Shown here: one piece after another, positions 17,116 through 25,673 of the stretch
How the letters are laid out: the number at the start of each line of letters is the position of its first letter
Numbering within the stretch: the stretch's first letter is position 1
Source of the DNA: Syntrophaceae bacterium
GTDB taxonomy: Bacteria > Desulfobacterota > Syntrophia > Syntrophales > PHBD01
Length of the DNA stretch: 64,000 nucleotides
Reading direction: 5' to 3'
Assembly (NCBI GenBank): GCA_013177825.1
Contig: JABLXX010000007.1
Location: forward strand, 1 to 64,000
The notes under the pieces: model-generated
Told to the model about the DNA's origin: nothing
Database searches by the model: none
Seen by the model: the letters and a program-made list of their open reading frames with translations, nothing else
Program-made: the position numbers and the translations under genes

Positions 17116-18108
17116 TCACTTTCCCTCTCTCAGCAGTCGCAGCAGATCGATCTCCGTTTCCGAGGTCCGCCGTCCGATGGCGGCCAGCTCGACGGAGCGC
17201 TTCATTCCCATCAGATGGGTGAAAGCCTGGACAATGCAGATGATTCCCCACTTCAGCGTTCCGAACACCTCCCAGAAATGGACCGCGGCGGGATCGACGG
17301 GAACGCCTCCCGCTCCCTCGTACCCGGCGAACAGGTCCTCCCGGGTGCCGAAGCCGCCGACGGGGTGGTCGATGTGGCCGAAGCGCCAGGAATTGACACA
17401 TATCCAGCCGAGGTCCTCCATGGGATCGCCGAGATGGGCAAGCTCCCAGTCGAGGACGGCCCGGACACCCTCGGGGCCGACAATGAAATTCCCGTTCCGG
17501 AAATCGCCGTGCACCAGACGCAGATCCCCCGGCTCCGGAAGGTGGTCCTGAAGCCAGCGCAGGGCGAACTCGAAAACGGGGTGCCTGGCGCCGAAGGCGT
17601 CGTAGAACGCGTACAGCTGTTTCAGCCCCGCCTCTGCTGGCTGCTTCTTCAGGGGTGGGAGAAGGCCTGCATCGACGGCGTGGATGCCGGCGAGAATTTT
17701 TCCGCATTGCCGGGCCATGACGCCCCGCGCCTCCGCATACTCGTCGTCTCGCAGGATCTTCCGCGCGATGGTCTCGCCCGGTATGCGCTGCATGGCATAC
17801 CCGGGACCGATCCCGTCCTCGTCATCGAGAACGAAATGGACGGGAGGAACGGGAACGCCCGCCTTCTGCACGTTTGCCAGCACCTGTGCCTCCGTTCCCC
17901 GGTCGAGGCGGTTCTTGTCTTTCTTCCCTCCCGGGGGCGACAGCCTGAGGATCAGCTCATGGCGGACAGCGTCGCAGAGGGCGTCGAAATGCCACGTCTC
18001 CGCGGAAGCGCCGCCGGAGAGAGGCCGTAGATCTTCGATCACCACCGGTTTCCCCAGATGCCGCGAGGCGGCGCGGGTGAGGCAGCCGGCGAGTTCTTCC
18101 TGCTTCAT
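17116..18108 (-). CDS. APH-like phosphotransferase (ACAD10/11 and LvaA-type kinase)
   Basis: A 330-residue kinase of the aminoglycoside-phosphotransferase fold. LRPLSGGASAETW begins the nucleotide loop, LVHGDFRNGN is the Brenner motif with catalytic Asp, and VLDWELAHLGDP holds the metal-binding Asp. This subclass sits with acyl-CoA enzymes, and characterised relatives (LvaA, ACAD10/11) phosphorylate the 4-hydroxyl of hydroxyacyl-CoAs. The start at 18108 has AAGGAGAAGG upstream; the frame is open to 18174 inside the upstream gene. It lies one base from the upstream stop, within a five-gene operon. Antibiotic modification is unlikely in this setting. Confidence 0.72.
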   Translation of the reverse strand: MKQEELAGCLTRAASRHLGKPVVIEDLRPLSGGASAETWHFDALCDAVRHELILRLSPPGGKKDKNRLDRGTEAQVLANVQKAGVPVPPVHFVLDDEDGIGPGYAMQRIPGETIARKILRDDEYAEARGVMARQCGKILAGIHAVDAGLLPPLKKQPAEAGLKQLYAFYDAFGARHPVFEFALRWLQDHLPEPGDLRLVHGDFRNGNFIVGPEGVRAVLDWELAHLGDPMEDLGWICVNSWRFGHIDHPVGGFGTREDLFAGYEGAGGVPVDPAAVHFWEVFGTLKWGIICIVQAFTHLMGMKRSVELAAIGRRTSETEIDLLRLLREGK

Positions 18109-18109
18109 G

Positions 18110-19144
18110 TCATACCTTCTCCTTTCCCGCCGGTTCGCCGTGGATAATCTGGTCGAGGTATTCCGACATCCCATATCCTACCCTGCCCCGGTACCGGTAT
18201 TCTGTCATCCCCTCGGTGATACGGGTTTCGAGCACGTCGCCCGCCTCGTTCTTTCTCCGGTTGCGGAGCGGGATGAGGGACAGGACCCGCCCCTCAATCT
18301 CATGCACGCCGTCGTCGGTCCCGGCCTTCACCTTGAGGGCGGTCTGATAGTAGTTTTCGTCCCACTCTGTCTGCAGCTCCACGTCCCGGAAGGGAACGTA
18401 CAGGCCGTTCTCCAGCATGATCCCCATCATCTGGTGGTTTCCGTCTTCCTTGCCCATGATCATGAACATGAACCCGAGATCGGGGCCGAAATTCATCGGC
18501 AGCCACCGGTACCAGTAGATGTTCTGCCAGTACCGCGGGCCCCAGGAGTGGTCCCGCAGTCCGAAACCATCGATCTTCCATTCCCGCTCCTGGACACGGA
18601 TGGTTCCCGAGCCGCTCATGTGCTGCTCGTAATGCGCCTTCGCAAACGCCTCCTCCGGAGGCTCCTGGAAAGGGCTGCCGTCCCTGTTGACCATCTCGCC
18701 GCCGAAGACCGGTCCGACCGCATGGAAGTCCAGGGCCACCGAACAATCGACAATGGGATTCTCCGCGAAGGCTTTCATCGGTTTCGCCATCTCGTGCGGA
18801 TTCTTCAGGAGGCACACCGGTCCGCTGTAGGTGACCCGGATCCGCTTCAGCGGCTCCGGGACCTCGAATTTCAGCCCCGCCGCGTCGAGGGACTCGTTCG
18901 ACGAAATGTTCGGACGGCTGAAGATGAATCCCACGCTTCCGTCGGGGAGATACAGGCAGCAGGTGACCTCCGCGTTCCCCTCATTCGGACGGTTTCCCAC
19001 GCGAAACCATCCGCCCATGGCCTGGTTGAAGTCGAATATGTTGATGTACATGCTTTCATTGAAGTTCTTCGCATCATCAACGGGATGATTGTACTCGTCC
19101 TCCGGGGAAACCCGGAAGGACAGGGTGTCGAGCATATTCCTCAT
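18110..19144 (-). CDS. RDHSWG-motif protein (DUF7064/7065 or AttH-like fold)
   Basis: A 344-residue protein with the hallmark GFGLRDHSWGPRYW near residue 200, seen in AttH/CrtC-like double beta-barrel proteins and DUF7064/DUF7065 families that occur beside APH-like kinases. The start at 19144 overlaps the ligase stop as ATGA, so the two are translationally coupled. The conserved Arg, Asp, His and Trp suggest ligand binding or a hydration/isomerisation step on a hydrophobic substrate. The reaction is unknown. In this operon it might bind or modify the hydroxyacyl intermediate. Confidence 0.6.
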   Translation of the reverse strand: MRNMLDTLSFRVSPEDEYNHPVDDAKNFNESMYINIFDFNQAMGGWFRVGNRPNEGNAEVTCCLYLPDGSVGFIFSRPNISSNESLDAAGLKFEVPEPLKRIRVTYSGPVCLLKNPHEMAKPMKAFAENPIVDCSVALDFHAVGPVFGGEMVNRDGSPFQEPPEEAFAKAHYEQHMSGSGTIRVQEREWKIDGFGLRDHSWGPRYWQNIYWYRWLPMNFGPDLGFMFMIMGKEDGNHQMMGIMLENGLYVPFRDVELQTEWDENYYQTALKVKAGTDDGVHEIEGRVLSLIPLRNRRKNEAGDVLETRITEGMTEYRYRGRVGYGMSEYLDQIIHGEPAGKEKV

Positions 19145-20793
19145 GAAACGGCGTCCTCCCTTTTCTTCATGTATTCGTCTCGCAGCATGAACCGCATCAC
19201 CTTCCCGAGCTCGAACCGCCGCGGAAGCTGGTCGATGTACCAGATCGCCGACGGGGCCTTGTAGCTTGCCATCTGCTCCTTGCAGAAACCGATGAGTTCC
19301 TCCGCAGGAACCGCCTCCGCTGTCTGCCCCGGCGCCAAGACGACGGCCGCGACGACGCGGGCTCCCCAGGCCGGGTCGGGAACACCGAAGACAGCCGCTT
19401 CCAATACCTTGGGGTGCTGATTGAGCCGGCGCTCGACCTCGGCGGGGAAGATGTTCTCGCCGCCCCGGTTGATCATGTCCTTTGCCCGGTCGGCGAAGTA
19501 CACATACCCGTCTTCGTCCATCCATCCGGCGTCGCCGGTGTGGAACCATCCGTTCCTGTCGATCGTCCGTGCCGTCTCTTCCGTATTGCGCCAGTATCCG
19601 ACGGTCACTTTCTCGCCCCGGGAGGCAATCTCCCCCACGACCCCGGGAGGAACCTCCTTGCCGAAAGGATCCAGAATCGTGCTCTCGATACCGTAACGGA
19701 AAGGACGGCCGATGCTCTTCAGGCGGGCGATTTTCTTCTCGACCTCCTCGGGGGTACCCGTCAGATCGTGATCCTCGGGAAGCTTGGCGATGTTGATGCA
19801 CACTTCCGTCGAGCCGAAGGCGTCCATGTAGCGAATGCCCGGAGGAAATTTCTTCAGGATGTCCTGGAGGAGAGCGGGGTCCATCGGCATCGCGCCATAG
19901 GGGACAAAACGCAAGCTGCTGAGATCGTACTTCCCGAAGGACGGATCGTGGAGAATGAAGAAGAACATGATCGGCACCAGGTAGCACAGGGAGACCTGCT
20001 CCCTCTCCACCGTCTGCATGAATCCTTCGGGCACAAAATCCGACGATACGACGATGTTGCAGCCGAATTTCATGCCCGCGTAGAGCGTCATGATGCCTGC
20101 GATGTGGTACACGGGAATGATCATCATGACGACATGATATCCCCGGTCCGGATGCATGGTGCTCTCGATGAGGTTCCCCATCTCACCATAGAAGTTCGTC
20201 ATGATCTGCCGGTGCGTCGCCATGGAACCCTTGGGAAGGCCCGTGGTGCCGCTGGTGTAGCAGATGGCCAGGATGTCGTCCAGAGTCATGTGCGGCGTCT
20301 CGATCGCTTCTTCCGTCTCCCCGGCCAGCGCCGTCTCATAATCGACCGCCCATTCGGGGGCCTCTCCGTTGGTGCAGAGATAGTGCTTCACCCCCAGTTG
20401 ATACGTGAGGGTCGGCTCGAAAACGGCGGCATACCGGCTTTCCAGGATCAGCGCCTTGGCCCCCGATTCCGTCAGGATGAACAGAGCCTCTGGGCTCTTC
20501 AGGCGGAAGTTCATGGGAACGCAGATCGCACCGAGCTTGAGGATCGCCAGATACTGCTCCGGGTACTGCCAGCCGTTGTTCTGGAAGATGGCGACACGGT
20601 CGCCCTTGCCGACGCCGAGCCGCGCAAGATAATGCGCCAGCCGGTTCGACCGACGGTCGATCTCCCCGTAGGTCTTCCGGACCGTGCCGTCTGCAGTCAC
20701 GACGGCTGTCCGTTCCGGATGCTCCCTGATGACCTGCGTCAGGTGTTCGAGCATGTTGTTTTTCTCAAACGTGATCGGCACGTATTCGGGCAT
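19141..20793 (-). CDS. AMP-forming acyl-CoA synthetase
   Basis: A 550-residue acyl-CoA synthetase with the phosphate loop YTSGTTGLPKGS, the DAFGSTEVC motif, HTGDAGWMDEDGY and the hinge YFADRAKDMINRGGENI. The C-terminus has FELGKVMRF in place of the usual NPxGKxxR, but the lysine is kept. AAGGAGGGAAC precedes the start. It is coupled by ATGA overlap to the next gene. Within this operon it is the expected activating enzyme for a hydroxy acid released by the upstream hydrolase; the substrate is inferred. Confidence 0.88.
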   Translation of the reverse strand: MPEYVPITFEKNNMLEHLTQVIREHPERTAVVTADGTVRKTYGEIDRRSNRLAHYLARLGVGKGDRVAIFQNNGWQYPEQYLAILKLGAICVPMNFRLKSPEALFILTESGAKALILESRYAAVFEPTLTYQLGVKHYLCTNGEAPEWAVDYETALAGETEEAIETPHMTLDDILAICYTSGTTGLPKGSMATHRQIMTNFYGEMGNLIESTMHPDRGYHVVMMIIPVYHIAGIMTLYAGMKFGCNIVVSSDFVPEGFMQTVEREQVSLCYLVPIMFFFILHDPSFGKYDLSSLRFVPYGAMPMDPALLQDILKKFPPGIRYMDAFGSTEVCINIAKLPEDHDLTGTPEEVEKKIARLKSIGRPFRYGIESTILDPFGKEVPPGVVGEIASRGEKVTVGYWRNTEETARTIDRNGWFHTGDAGWMDEDGYVYFADRAKDMINRGGENIFPAEVERRLNQHPKVLEAAVFGVPDPAWGARVVAAVVLAPGQTAEAVPAEELIGFCKEQMASYKAPSAIWYIDQLPRRFELGKVMRFMLRDEYMKKREDAVS

Positions 20794-20853
20794 GTTCCCT
20801 CCTTCTGTGAAATGTCGATGTTCTCCTTCTGTCCCGGATGGTTCGCGAGCTCC

Positions 20854-21828
20854 TCAGACTCCCTCAAAGAACCGCCGCGGATTGGCCATCAGCATCGTCT
20901 CGATCTGCCCGCTGCTGACGGCGGCCTTCTTCAGTGCCGGGATGATGTCCTGGAAAATGTGGGTGATGTTGTAATTCGGCATGACCAGGCTCACGATCTC
21001 CGAAACCCCCTGCCGGCCCAGCCAGTAGTTCACGTAATCGTTCGAGATCATGATTTTATCTACCCAGCCAAGACCGAGAAGGCCGATGAGGCAGGCGACC
21101 CGGCGGGAATCCGGCGGCGCTCCGCCGACGTTTTCCACGCCGAAACGGTCAAAGGCGATGTATACGCCCTTTTCGAGGACCCGGAGGAGGTAGTCCATGT
21201 CCGTCGATCCGTCGATATGGCCGATCATGATCCGCTTCGGGTCGGCCCCCTCGGCGATGAGCAGATCGGCCTGTTCGGGTCCGAGCCTGCCCTCCTGCGT
21301 GTGCGTGATGATCGGGATGCCGTTTTCCTTCGAGACCCGCGCGGCCGCCCGGAAGAATATCGCTTCATAATCCGTGATGGCCTCTTTACTGGAGGCGACC
21401 TTGAAAACGGCGGGCCGGATGCCGGTGGTCCCGACGCCCTTCTCCACCTCCGTCTTGAACATCTCGTACACCTGCTCCACGCCCTGCCCGAACTGGCTGC
21501 GCAGCTTGAAATAGGCCGGCGCCCCTTCGCCCTCGAAGTAGTATCCGCTGGAGCAGAGAATGTTGAGGCCGCTCTTTTCCGAGATCTCCCGCAGCAGCTC
21601 CACATCCCTGCCGCACTCGTTCGGCGTGACGTCGACAACGGTTTTCACGCCTTGCTCCATGACTTTTTCAGCCATTCTCAAACCGTCTTCCACACAGGCC
21701 TGCCGGTCGAGGGGACCCAGGGTGACGTCGCCCTGCCAGCCGGGAAATCCGAACAGAAAGTGTTCGTGCATCAGGGTCATGCCCAGGTGCTCGGAAGGAA
21801 CGAATCCGGAAACGGTGCTGACGTTCAT
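20854..21828 (-). CDS. phosphotriesterase-family hydrolase (possible lactonase)
   Basis: A 324-residue amidohydrolase-fold protein of the phosphotriesterase family. It has the metal motif MHEHFLF near residue 20, the carboxylated-lysine candidate in RPAVFKVASS, metal His in IITHTQEG and IGHIDGS, and the catalytic Asp in ISNDYVNYW, where relatives usually read SHD. Many relatives are lactonases that open gamma- or delta-lactones to hydroxy acids, others are esterases. It is the first gene of a minus-strand operon with an acyl-CoA ligase and an APH-like kinase, which fits opening a lactone to a 4-hydroxy acid. CAGGAGGGC precedes the start. Confidence 0.75.
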   Translation of the reverse strand: MNVSTVSGFVPSEHLGMTLMHEHFLFGFPGWQGDVTLGPLDRQACVEDGLRMAEKVMEQGVKTVVDVTPNECGRDVELLREISEKSGLNILCSSGYYFEGEGAPAYFKLRSQFGQGVEQVYEMFKTEVEKGVGTTGIRPAVFKVASSKEAITDYEAIFFRAAARVSKENGIPIITHTQEGRLGPEQADLLIAEGADPKRIMIGHIDGSTDMDYLLRVLEKGVYIAFDRFGVENVGGAPPDSRRVACLIGLLGLGWVDKIMISNDYVNYWLGRQGVSEIVSLVMPNYNITHIFQDIIPALKKAAVSSGQIETMLMANPRRFFEGV

Positions 21829-22348
21829 GGCTGCCCTCCTGAAAAGAGTTCATATTCTTTTGAACAGTGGCGCTTTCCCATAGAGCAATAGATGTACCAT
21901 GTATGCTCCCGCAGGCTAGCTTGCCGCAACATACTGTTTTGCTTATTTATTAAATGAATGCAGAGGACGGCGGCCATCTTCCCGGCACGCCGGGTTGTAC
22001 CGCAAAAGGGAGACACTCTGTCTCATTGTGTCCGACGGGGATCCGTCACGAGGAAATGGAGAAAAAGTCCGCGCTGGAAAGGGGGAGAAACGACTCACTC
22101 CGGTCAGAAAGAAAGGAAGGAAGGGGCCTGTCTTGGAATCATCAAACCGCGCGCGACCCTCCGTGGTTTTTCCACCATGGATTTCCCCTTCCCGCCAATC
22201 CGTTCGGACCGCAATCCTGCATGCTGACCGCAGGATTCTCACCACCTGATCGAGGAGGAAAAAGAATTGTCCAGGAAACGGGCAGATTATTCGCTTCCTG
22301 TCTCGGCGGGAGCGGATACCCGGATATTGCCGCCCGTGGACTGGCCGG
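21829..22348. other. 520-base intergenic region upstream of the lactonase operon
   Basis: No convincing gene is present; open frames on both strands here lack ribosome sites and recognisable domains. A near-palindrome GCAGGCTAGCTTGC at 21911-21924, upstream of the lactonase gene, could be a repressor operator. Promoter elements for the leftward operon should lie between 21840 and 21960 but no clear hexamer pair stands out. Confidence 0.4.
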
Positions 22349-23341
22349 CTATTTCCGGCCGGCGATGAGGCCCGAGTCGTTGGGAGCTTGAAAGGGCAGG
22401 CGGCGGATGTCCCGGAGGCCCGCAGCGGCAAGCATGTCCCGAATCTCCGCTTCCGAGTAGGAGCGCCCCTCGGGGGTCCCCAGGAGCATGTTGAGGGAAA
22501 ACAGGGCCGGGTGAAGAGGCCCGTCCTTGGCGTCATTCAGGATGAACTCGTGGACGATCAGGATGCCTCCCGGCTCCAGGGCCGCCGCTGCCCCGGCCAC
22601 GATCTTCCGGCAGTCCTCCGGCCCTTCCCCGTGCAGGATATGCGACAGCCAGGCGGCGTCATACCCCTCTCCCAGATCGTCTTCCAGGTAGTTTCCCGCC
22701 CGGAAGGCGATGCGGTCCTCCAGGCCGAAACGGCGGATCGTTTTCATCGCGAAGGGCCGGGTGGTCTTGAGGTCGAAGACGGTAGCCCTGAGTCCCGCAT
22801 AGCGCCGGCAGAAATGAATCGCATAGGTCCCCGGACCGCCGCCCAGGTCCAGGAGATGCCTCCGGCCCGTCAGGTCGACATCCCGGACGATTCGGGGCGC
22901 CAGGCGGCTGGCCAGGTTGAACATCCCCATGAGGAAGCTCTCCCGGATTTCCCGGTTCCGGAACGTTGAGCGCTTCCGGATCGGTCTGCCCCCCTTTACG
23001 GCCACGGGCAGCTTTGCCCAGGACTCCATCAGGTGATGATGGTGGAGGATCATGTGTCCGATATACACCTCCGATCCGCCATCGAGATGCATCCGGGACT
23101 CGTGGGTGTTTCGGTAGTGGTCGTCCTCCCGCATCAGGAGCCCCATGGCGGTGAGGGCGTTCAGAAGCGCCGTCGTTCCCCGCAGGCTGGACGAGGTTTC
23201 CCTCGCCACGTCCTCCGCAGAGAGCGAACTCCCCCCGAGGGCGGTGAAGATTCCCTGCTTCACCCCGGCATGGAGCGCACAGGTCTGCCAGTAAGAGCCG
23301 GACACCTCGAGGAGGCGTCCGGCCGTCCAGGTTTCCTTCAT
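22349..23341 (-). CDS. SAM-dependent O-methyltransferase-like protein
   Basis: A 330-residue methyltransferase with an N-terminal winged-helix dimerisation-like domain (residues 10-90) and a Rossmann core. The SAM motif is LLDLGGGPGTYA near residue 165, with the acidic residue in TVFDLKTT and the later DAAWLSHILHGEGP. The layout resembles bacterial acetylserotonin-type and polyketide O-methyltransferases (Methyltransf_2). Its start codon overlaps the stop of the Lys-rich gene as TAATG, so translation is coupled. The acceptor is unknown; the gene ends an eight-gene minus-strand series. Confidence 0.8.
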   Translation of the reverse strand: MKETWTAGRLLEVSGSYWQTCALHAGVKQGIFTALGGSSLSAEDVARETSSSLRGTTALLNALTAMGLLMREDDHYRNTHESRMHLDGGSEVYIGHMILHHHHLMESWAKLPVAVKGGRPIRKRSTFRNREIRESFLMGMFNLASRLAPRIVRDVDLTGRRHLLDLGGGPGTYAIHFCRRYAGLRATVFDLKTTRPFAMKTIRRFGLEDRIAFRAGNYLEDDLGEGYDAAWLSHILHGEGPEDCRKIVAGAAAALEPGGILIVHEFILNDAKDGPLHPALFSLNMLLGTPEGRSYSEAEIRDMLAAAGLRDIRRLPFQAPNDSGLIAGRK

Positions 23342-23718
23342 TATTCCTTTGCCTTGGGTTTCTTTTCCTTGGCAGCGCCTTCCTTCTTCTCCGCCTTTTC
23401 CTCTTTCTTCTTCTTGCTCTTGGAGGTTTTCTCCTCCACCGGGGGCGGCGCCTCACCCTTCTTCTTCTCCGTCTTGGCCTCCGCCAGCTTCCGGGCCTTC
23501 GTCTCCTTTTTGTCGGCGGTCTTCTTGTCTTTGGCGTCAATGGCGGCCAGACGTCCGTTGGCCTCCCGGACTCTCGCTTTCAGGGCCCGCACGACGGCGT
23601 CCCGGGCCGCGGCGGTGCCTTCAATTCCCTTGGCGGCCAGTTCGGCCAGTCGCTTTTCCAGTTTCTTCTGCCAGATTTCCTTCTGGCTGAGGCGGATCCC
23701 CTTCGCATTCGAAGCCAT
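23341..23718 (-). CDS. Lys/Glu/Ala-rich basic-tailed protein
   Basis: A 125-residue protein with two parts. Residues 1-60 look like a helical hairpin or coiled coil (WQKKLEKRLAELAAKGIEG). Residues 65-125 are a low-complexity tail rich in Lys, Glu, Ala and Pro (EKTSKSKKKKEEKAEKK), similar in composition to histone H1-like or TolA-like tails. I recognise no family. It follows the HAD phosphatase gene by 6 bases, has GGGAGGTAATG upstream and overlaps the methyltransferase start. Nucleic-acid binding is possible but unproven. Confidence 0.65.
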   Translation of the reverse strand: MASNAKGIRLSQKEIWQKKLEKRLAELAAKGIEGTAAARDAVVRALKARVREANGRLAAIDAKDKKTADKKETKARKLAEAKTEKKKGEAPPPVEEKTSKSKKKKEEKAEKKEGAAKEKKPKAKE

Positions 23719-23724
23719 GAAACA

Positions 23725-24471
23725 TTACCTCCCTGTTGAATTTTCTTCGATTCGGTCCGAGGCGCAGGCGCCGCGGAGGCATTCGTGTCCCGCCCCGGAG
23801 GACCGGGACGGATTGCTGTTCAGAAAATCAAGCACGTCGCTGAAATTCTCAAATGGCACGCAGGAGCGGTGGCGCTCCTGGCAGATCTGCAGGAGAACCC
23901 CTTTGGCAAAAACGAGATCCGCCTCCGCAGAAGGACATACGTCCGAATGGCCGTTCCCGACATAGACGATGACGTCATAGCGGCCCCGCCGGGACCGAAG
24001 GATTCCCCGTTTGCAGGTCCCGCAGCGCCCGCAGTCTTCGCTTGCCCAGGGGAACTCGATGGACGGCGGCTTCCCGGCGCGAAACAACGTCCGGTTCGCG
24101 TGGATGGGGATATCTTCCAGGCCGTGTTTCCGGAGCACTGCATTGATGTAGAAGTCGAGGCCATCGGAGACGATGATCAGGTCCAGGCCCGTCTCCCGGC
24201 AAAACCGCCGGAAGGCGGGGAAATGCCCGTCCAGTTCCGCCTCCCTGAGGACGAAGGCGAGCATCCGCTCCCGGTCTCCCTCCAGGATGGCCGCCACCCT
24301 CGTGTAGGCCTCCCGGGAGCCGATCTCGCCCCGGCAGTAGGCCTCGTCGATCTCCTGCCAGCCGCGGCCGGTAAACCGGTTGAAGAGCCTGTTCCCGACG
24401 TCCGTCCGGGAAATGGTGCCGTCAAAATCGCAGAGGACGAGGACCTTCCCGTCCCCGGGGGGCTCCCTCAT
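23725..24471 (-). CDS. HAD-IB phosphatase, MtnX/SerB-like
   Basis: A 248-residue haloacid-dehalogenase phosphatase. Motif I is LCDFDGTISRTD (nucleophile Asp), motif II IIVSDG and motif III VYVGNGHSD. A CGRCGTCKRG cluster near residue 150 resembles the Cys motif of MtnX-like enzymes. Relatives dephosphorylate phosphoserine or methionine-salvage intermediates; no other salvage gene is near. The start at 24471 overlaps the upstream membrane-protein stop as ATGA. Substrate unknown. Confidence 0.78.
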   Translation of the reverse strand: MREPPGDGKVLVLCDFDGTISRTDVGNRLFNRFTGRGWQEIDEAYCRGEIGSREAYTRVAAILEGDRERMLAFVLREAELDGHFPAFRRFCRETGLDLIIVSDGLDFYINAVLRKHGLEDIPIHANRTLFRAGKPPSIEFPWASEDCGRCGTCKRGILRSRRGRYDVIVYVGNGHSDVCPSAEADLVFAKGVLLQICQERHRSCVPFENFSDVLDFLNSNPSRSSGAGHECLRGACASDRIEENSTGR

Positions 24472-24797
24472 GGATCCGGGCCGTCTTTCTTTTTCTTCTT
24501 CAAGAGCATGCTGACGCCGAGAGCAACCAGCAGGAGCGGCAGGACGTACTGCCCCAGCACCTGCATGTCGACTTTCAGCGTTCCCGTAAGCAGGAACACG
24601 ATTCCGACGGCCATCAGGATCCAGCCGCCGAGATCCTTCACCCGCTGGATCAGCGTCGTCGCGGCGACAACGATCAGCAGAAGCGGCCAACTCTCGCCGA
24701 AGCGCCACAGCCCGGTATTGTGCAGGAAAATCAACACGCCGAGTGCGATGAGGATGACGCCCCCCGTCAGGATGTGTTTCTTCTCTTTCTTTTCCAA
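24468..24797 (-). CDS. small LiaF/DUF5668-like membrane protein
   Basis: A protein of about 109 residues with three or four hydrophobic segments (ILTGGVILIALGVLIFL, WPLLLIVVAATTLI, GWILMAVGIVFLLTG, YVLPLLLVALGVSML) and a Lys-rich C-terminus. It resembles the LiaI/LiaF N-terminal membrane domain. TTG 24797 is preferred because AAAGGAGG lies about ten bases upstream; GTG 24848 would give 126 residues. It is coupled by ATGA to the HAD gene and follows the slipin gene, suggesting a membrane-stress role. Confidence 0.6.
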   Translation of the reverse strand: MEKKEKKHILTGGVILIALGVLIFLHNTGLWRFGESWPLLLIVVAATTLIQRVKDLGGWILMAVGIVFLLTGTLKVDMQVLGQYVLPLLLVALGVSMLLKKKKKDGPDP

Positions 24798-24908
24798 GAA
24801 ATCCCTTCCTCCTTTCCGGTACCGCGGTTTATTCCCGGCTTTCCTCACCCTCCGCCCATTTCCGGGACCGGGCGGGCGAAACGGAAACTCCGCAGGATCA
24901 GCGAGCGC

Positions 24909-25655
24909 CTATGCCTTCTTCAGAAACGGCGTGAGCAGATCGATGGGAATGGGGAACAGCGTCGTCGAGTTGTTCTCCGAGGCGATCTGGTTCAACGTCT
25001 GCAGGTACCGGAGTTGCAGCGACATCGGCTGGGTCTCCATGAGGGCCGCTGCCTCGATGAGCTTCTGGGCCGCCTGGAACTCTCCCTCGGCGTTGATGAC
25101 CTTGGCCCGCCGTTCCCGCTCGGCCTCGGCCTGCTTGGCCATGGCCCGCTTCATCTCTTCCGGCAGGTCGATGTGCTTGACCTCCACCAGGGAGACCTTG
25201 ATTCCCCAGGGATCGGTGCTCCGGTCGAGAATCTCCTGGAGATGGAGGTTGATCTTCTCCCGCTCCGAAAGGATCTCGTCCAGTTCCGCCTGGCCGCAGA
25301 TACTACGGAGAGTCGTCTGGGCAAGCTGGGAGGTGGCGTACAGGAAGTTTTCCACCTCCGTCACCGCGGACGTGGCGTCGACGACGCGGAAATAGATCAC
25401 CGCGTTCACCTTGATGGAGACGTTGTCCCGGGTGATGACGTCCTGGGGCGGGACGTCCATGGTGATGGTCCGCATGTCCACCTTCACCATCCGGTCGACC
25501 ACGGGAATCAGGATGATGAGGCCCGGCCCCTTCTGGTCGATGATCCGCCCCAGGCGGAAGACGACGGCCCGCTCGTACTCGTTGAGAACCCGCAGGGCCG
25601 ACGCAAGAAACATGATGACGAGAATGACAATGGTCGTAATGATGGTCAGCGACAT
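24909..25655 (-). CDS. slipin (SPFH/stomatin-like membrane protein)
   Basis: A 248-residue stomatin-like protein with one N-terminal membrane segment (residues 3-22), the SPFH domain ([38 protein letters not shown]) and a charged coiled coil ([21 protein letters not shown], roughly residues 165-190). It ends with [17 protein letters not shown] precedes the start. Slipins form membrane microdomain oligomers and pair with NfeD proteases, here encoded directly upstream, 18 bases away, as in archaeal PH1510-PH1511. Confidence 0.92.
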   Translation of the reverse strand: MSLTIITTIVILVIMFLASALRVLNEYERAVVFRLGRIIDQKGPGLIILIPVVDRMVKVDMRTITMDVPPQDVITRDNVSIKVNAVIYFRVVDATSAVTEVENFLYATSQLAQTTLRSICGQAELDEILSEREKINLHLQEILDRSTDPWGIKVSLVEVKHIDLPEEMKRAMAKQAEAERERRAKVINAEGEFQAAQKLIEAAALMETQPMSLQLRYLQTLNQIASENNSTTLFPIPIDLLTPFLKKA

Positions 25656-25673
25656 GGATCAATCCTCCTTTTT

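Noticed and set aside
17116-18108. Aminoglycoside resistance gene
   Set aside because: The kinase fold matches, but the operon contains an acyl-CoA ligase and a DUF6285-like partner, which fits hydroxyacyl-CoA kinases better.
19414-21891. 825-codon plus-strand frame across the lactonase and ligase genes
   Set aside because: It overlaps two well-supported minus-strand enzymes, has no recognisable domain and no ribosome site.
21943-22536. Open frames in the gap upstream of the lactonase operon
   Set aside because: Opposing frames overlap each other, lack start signals and show no family similarity.
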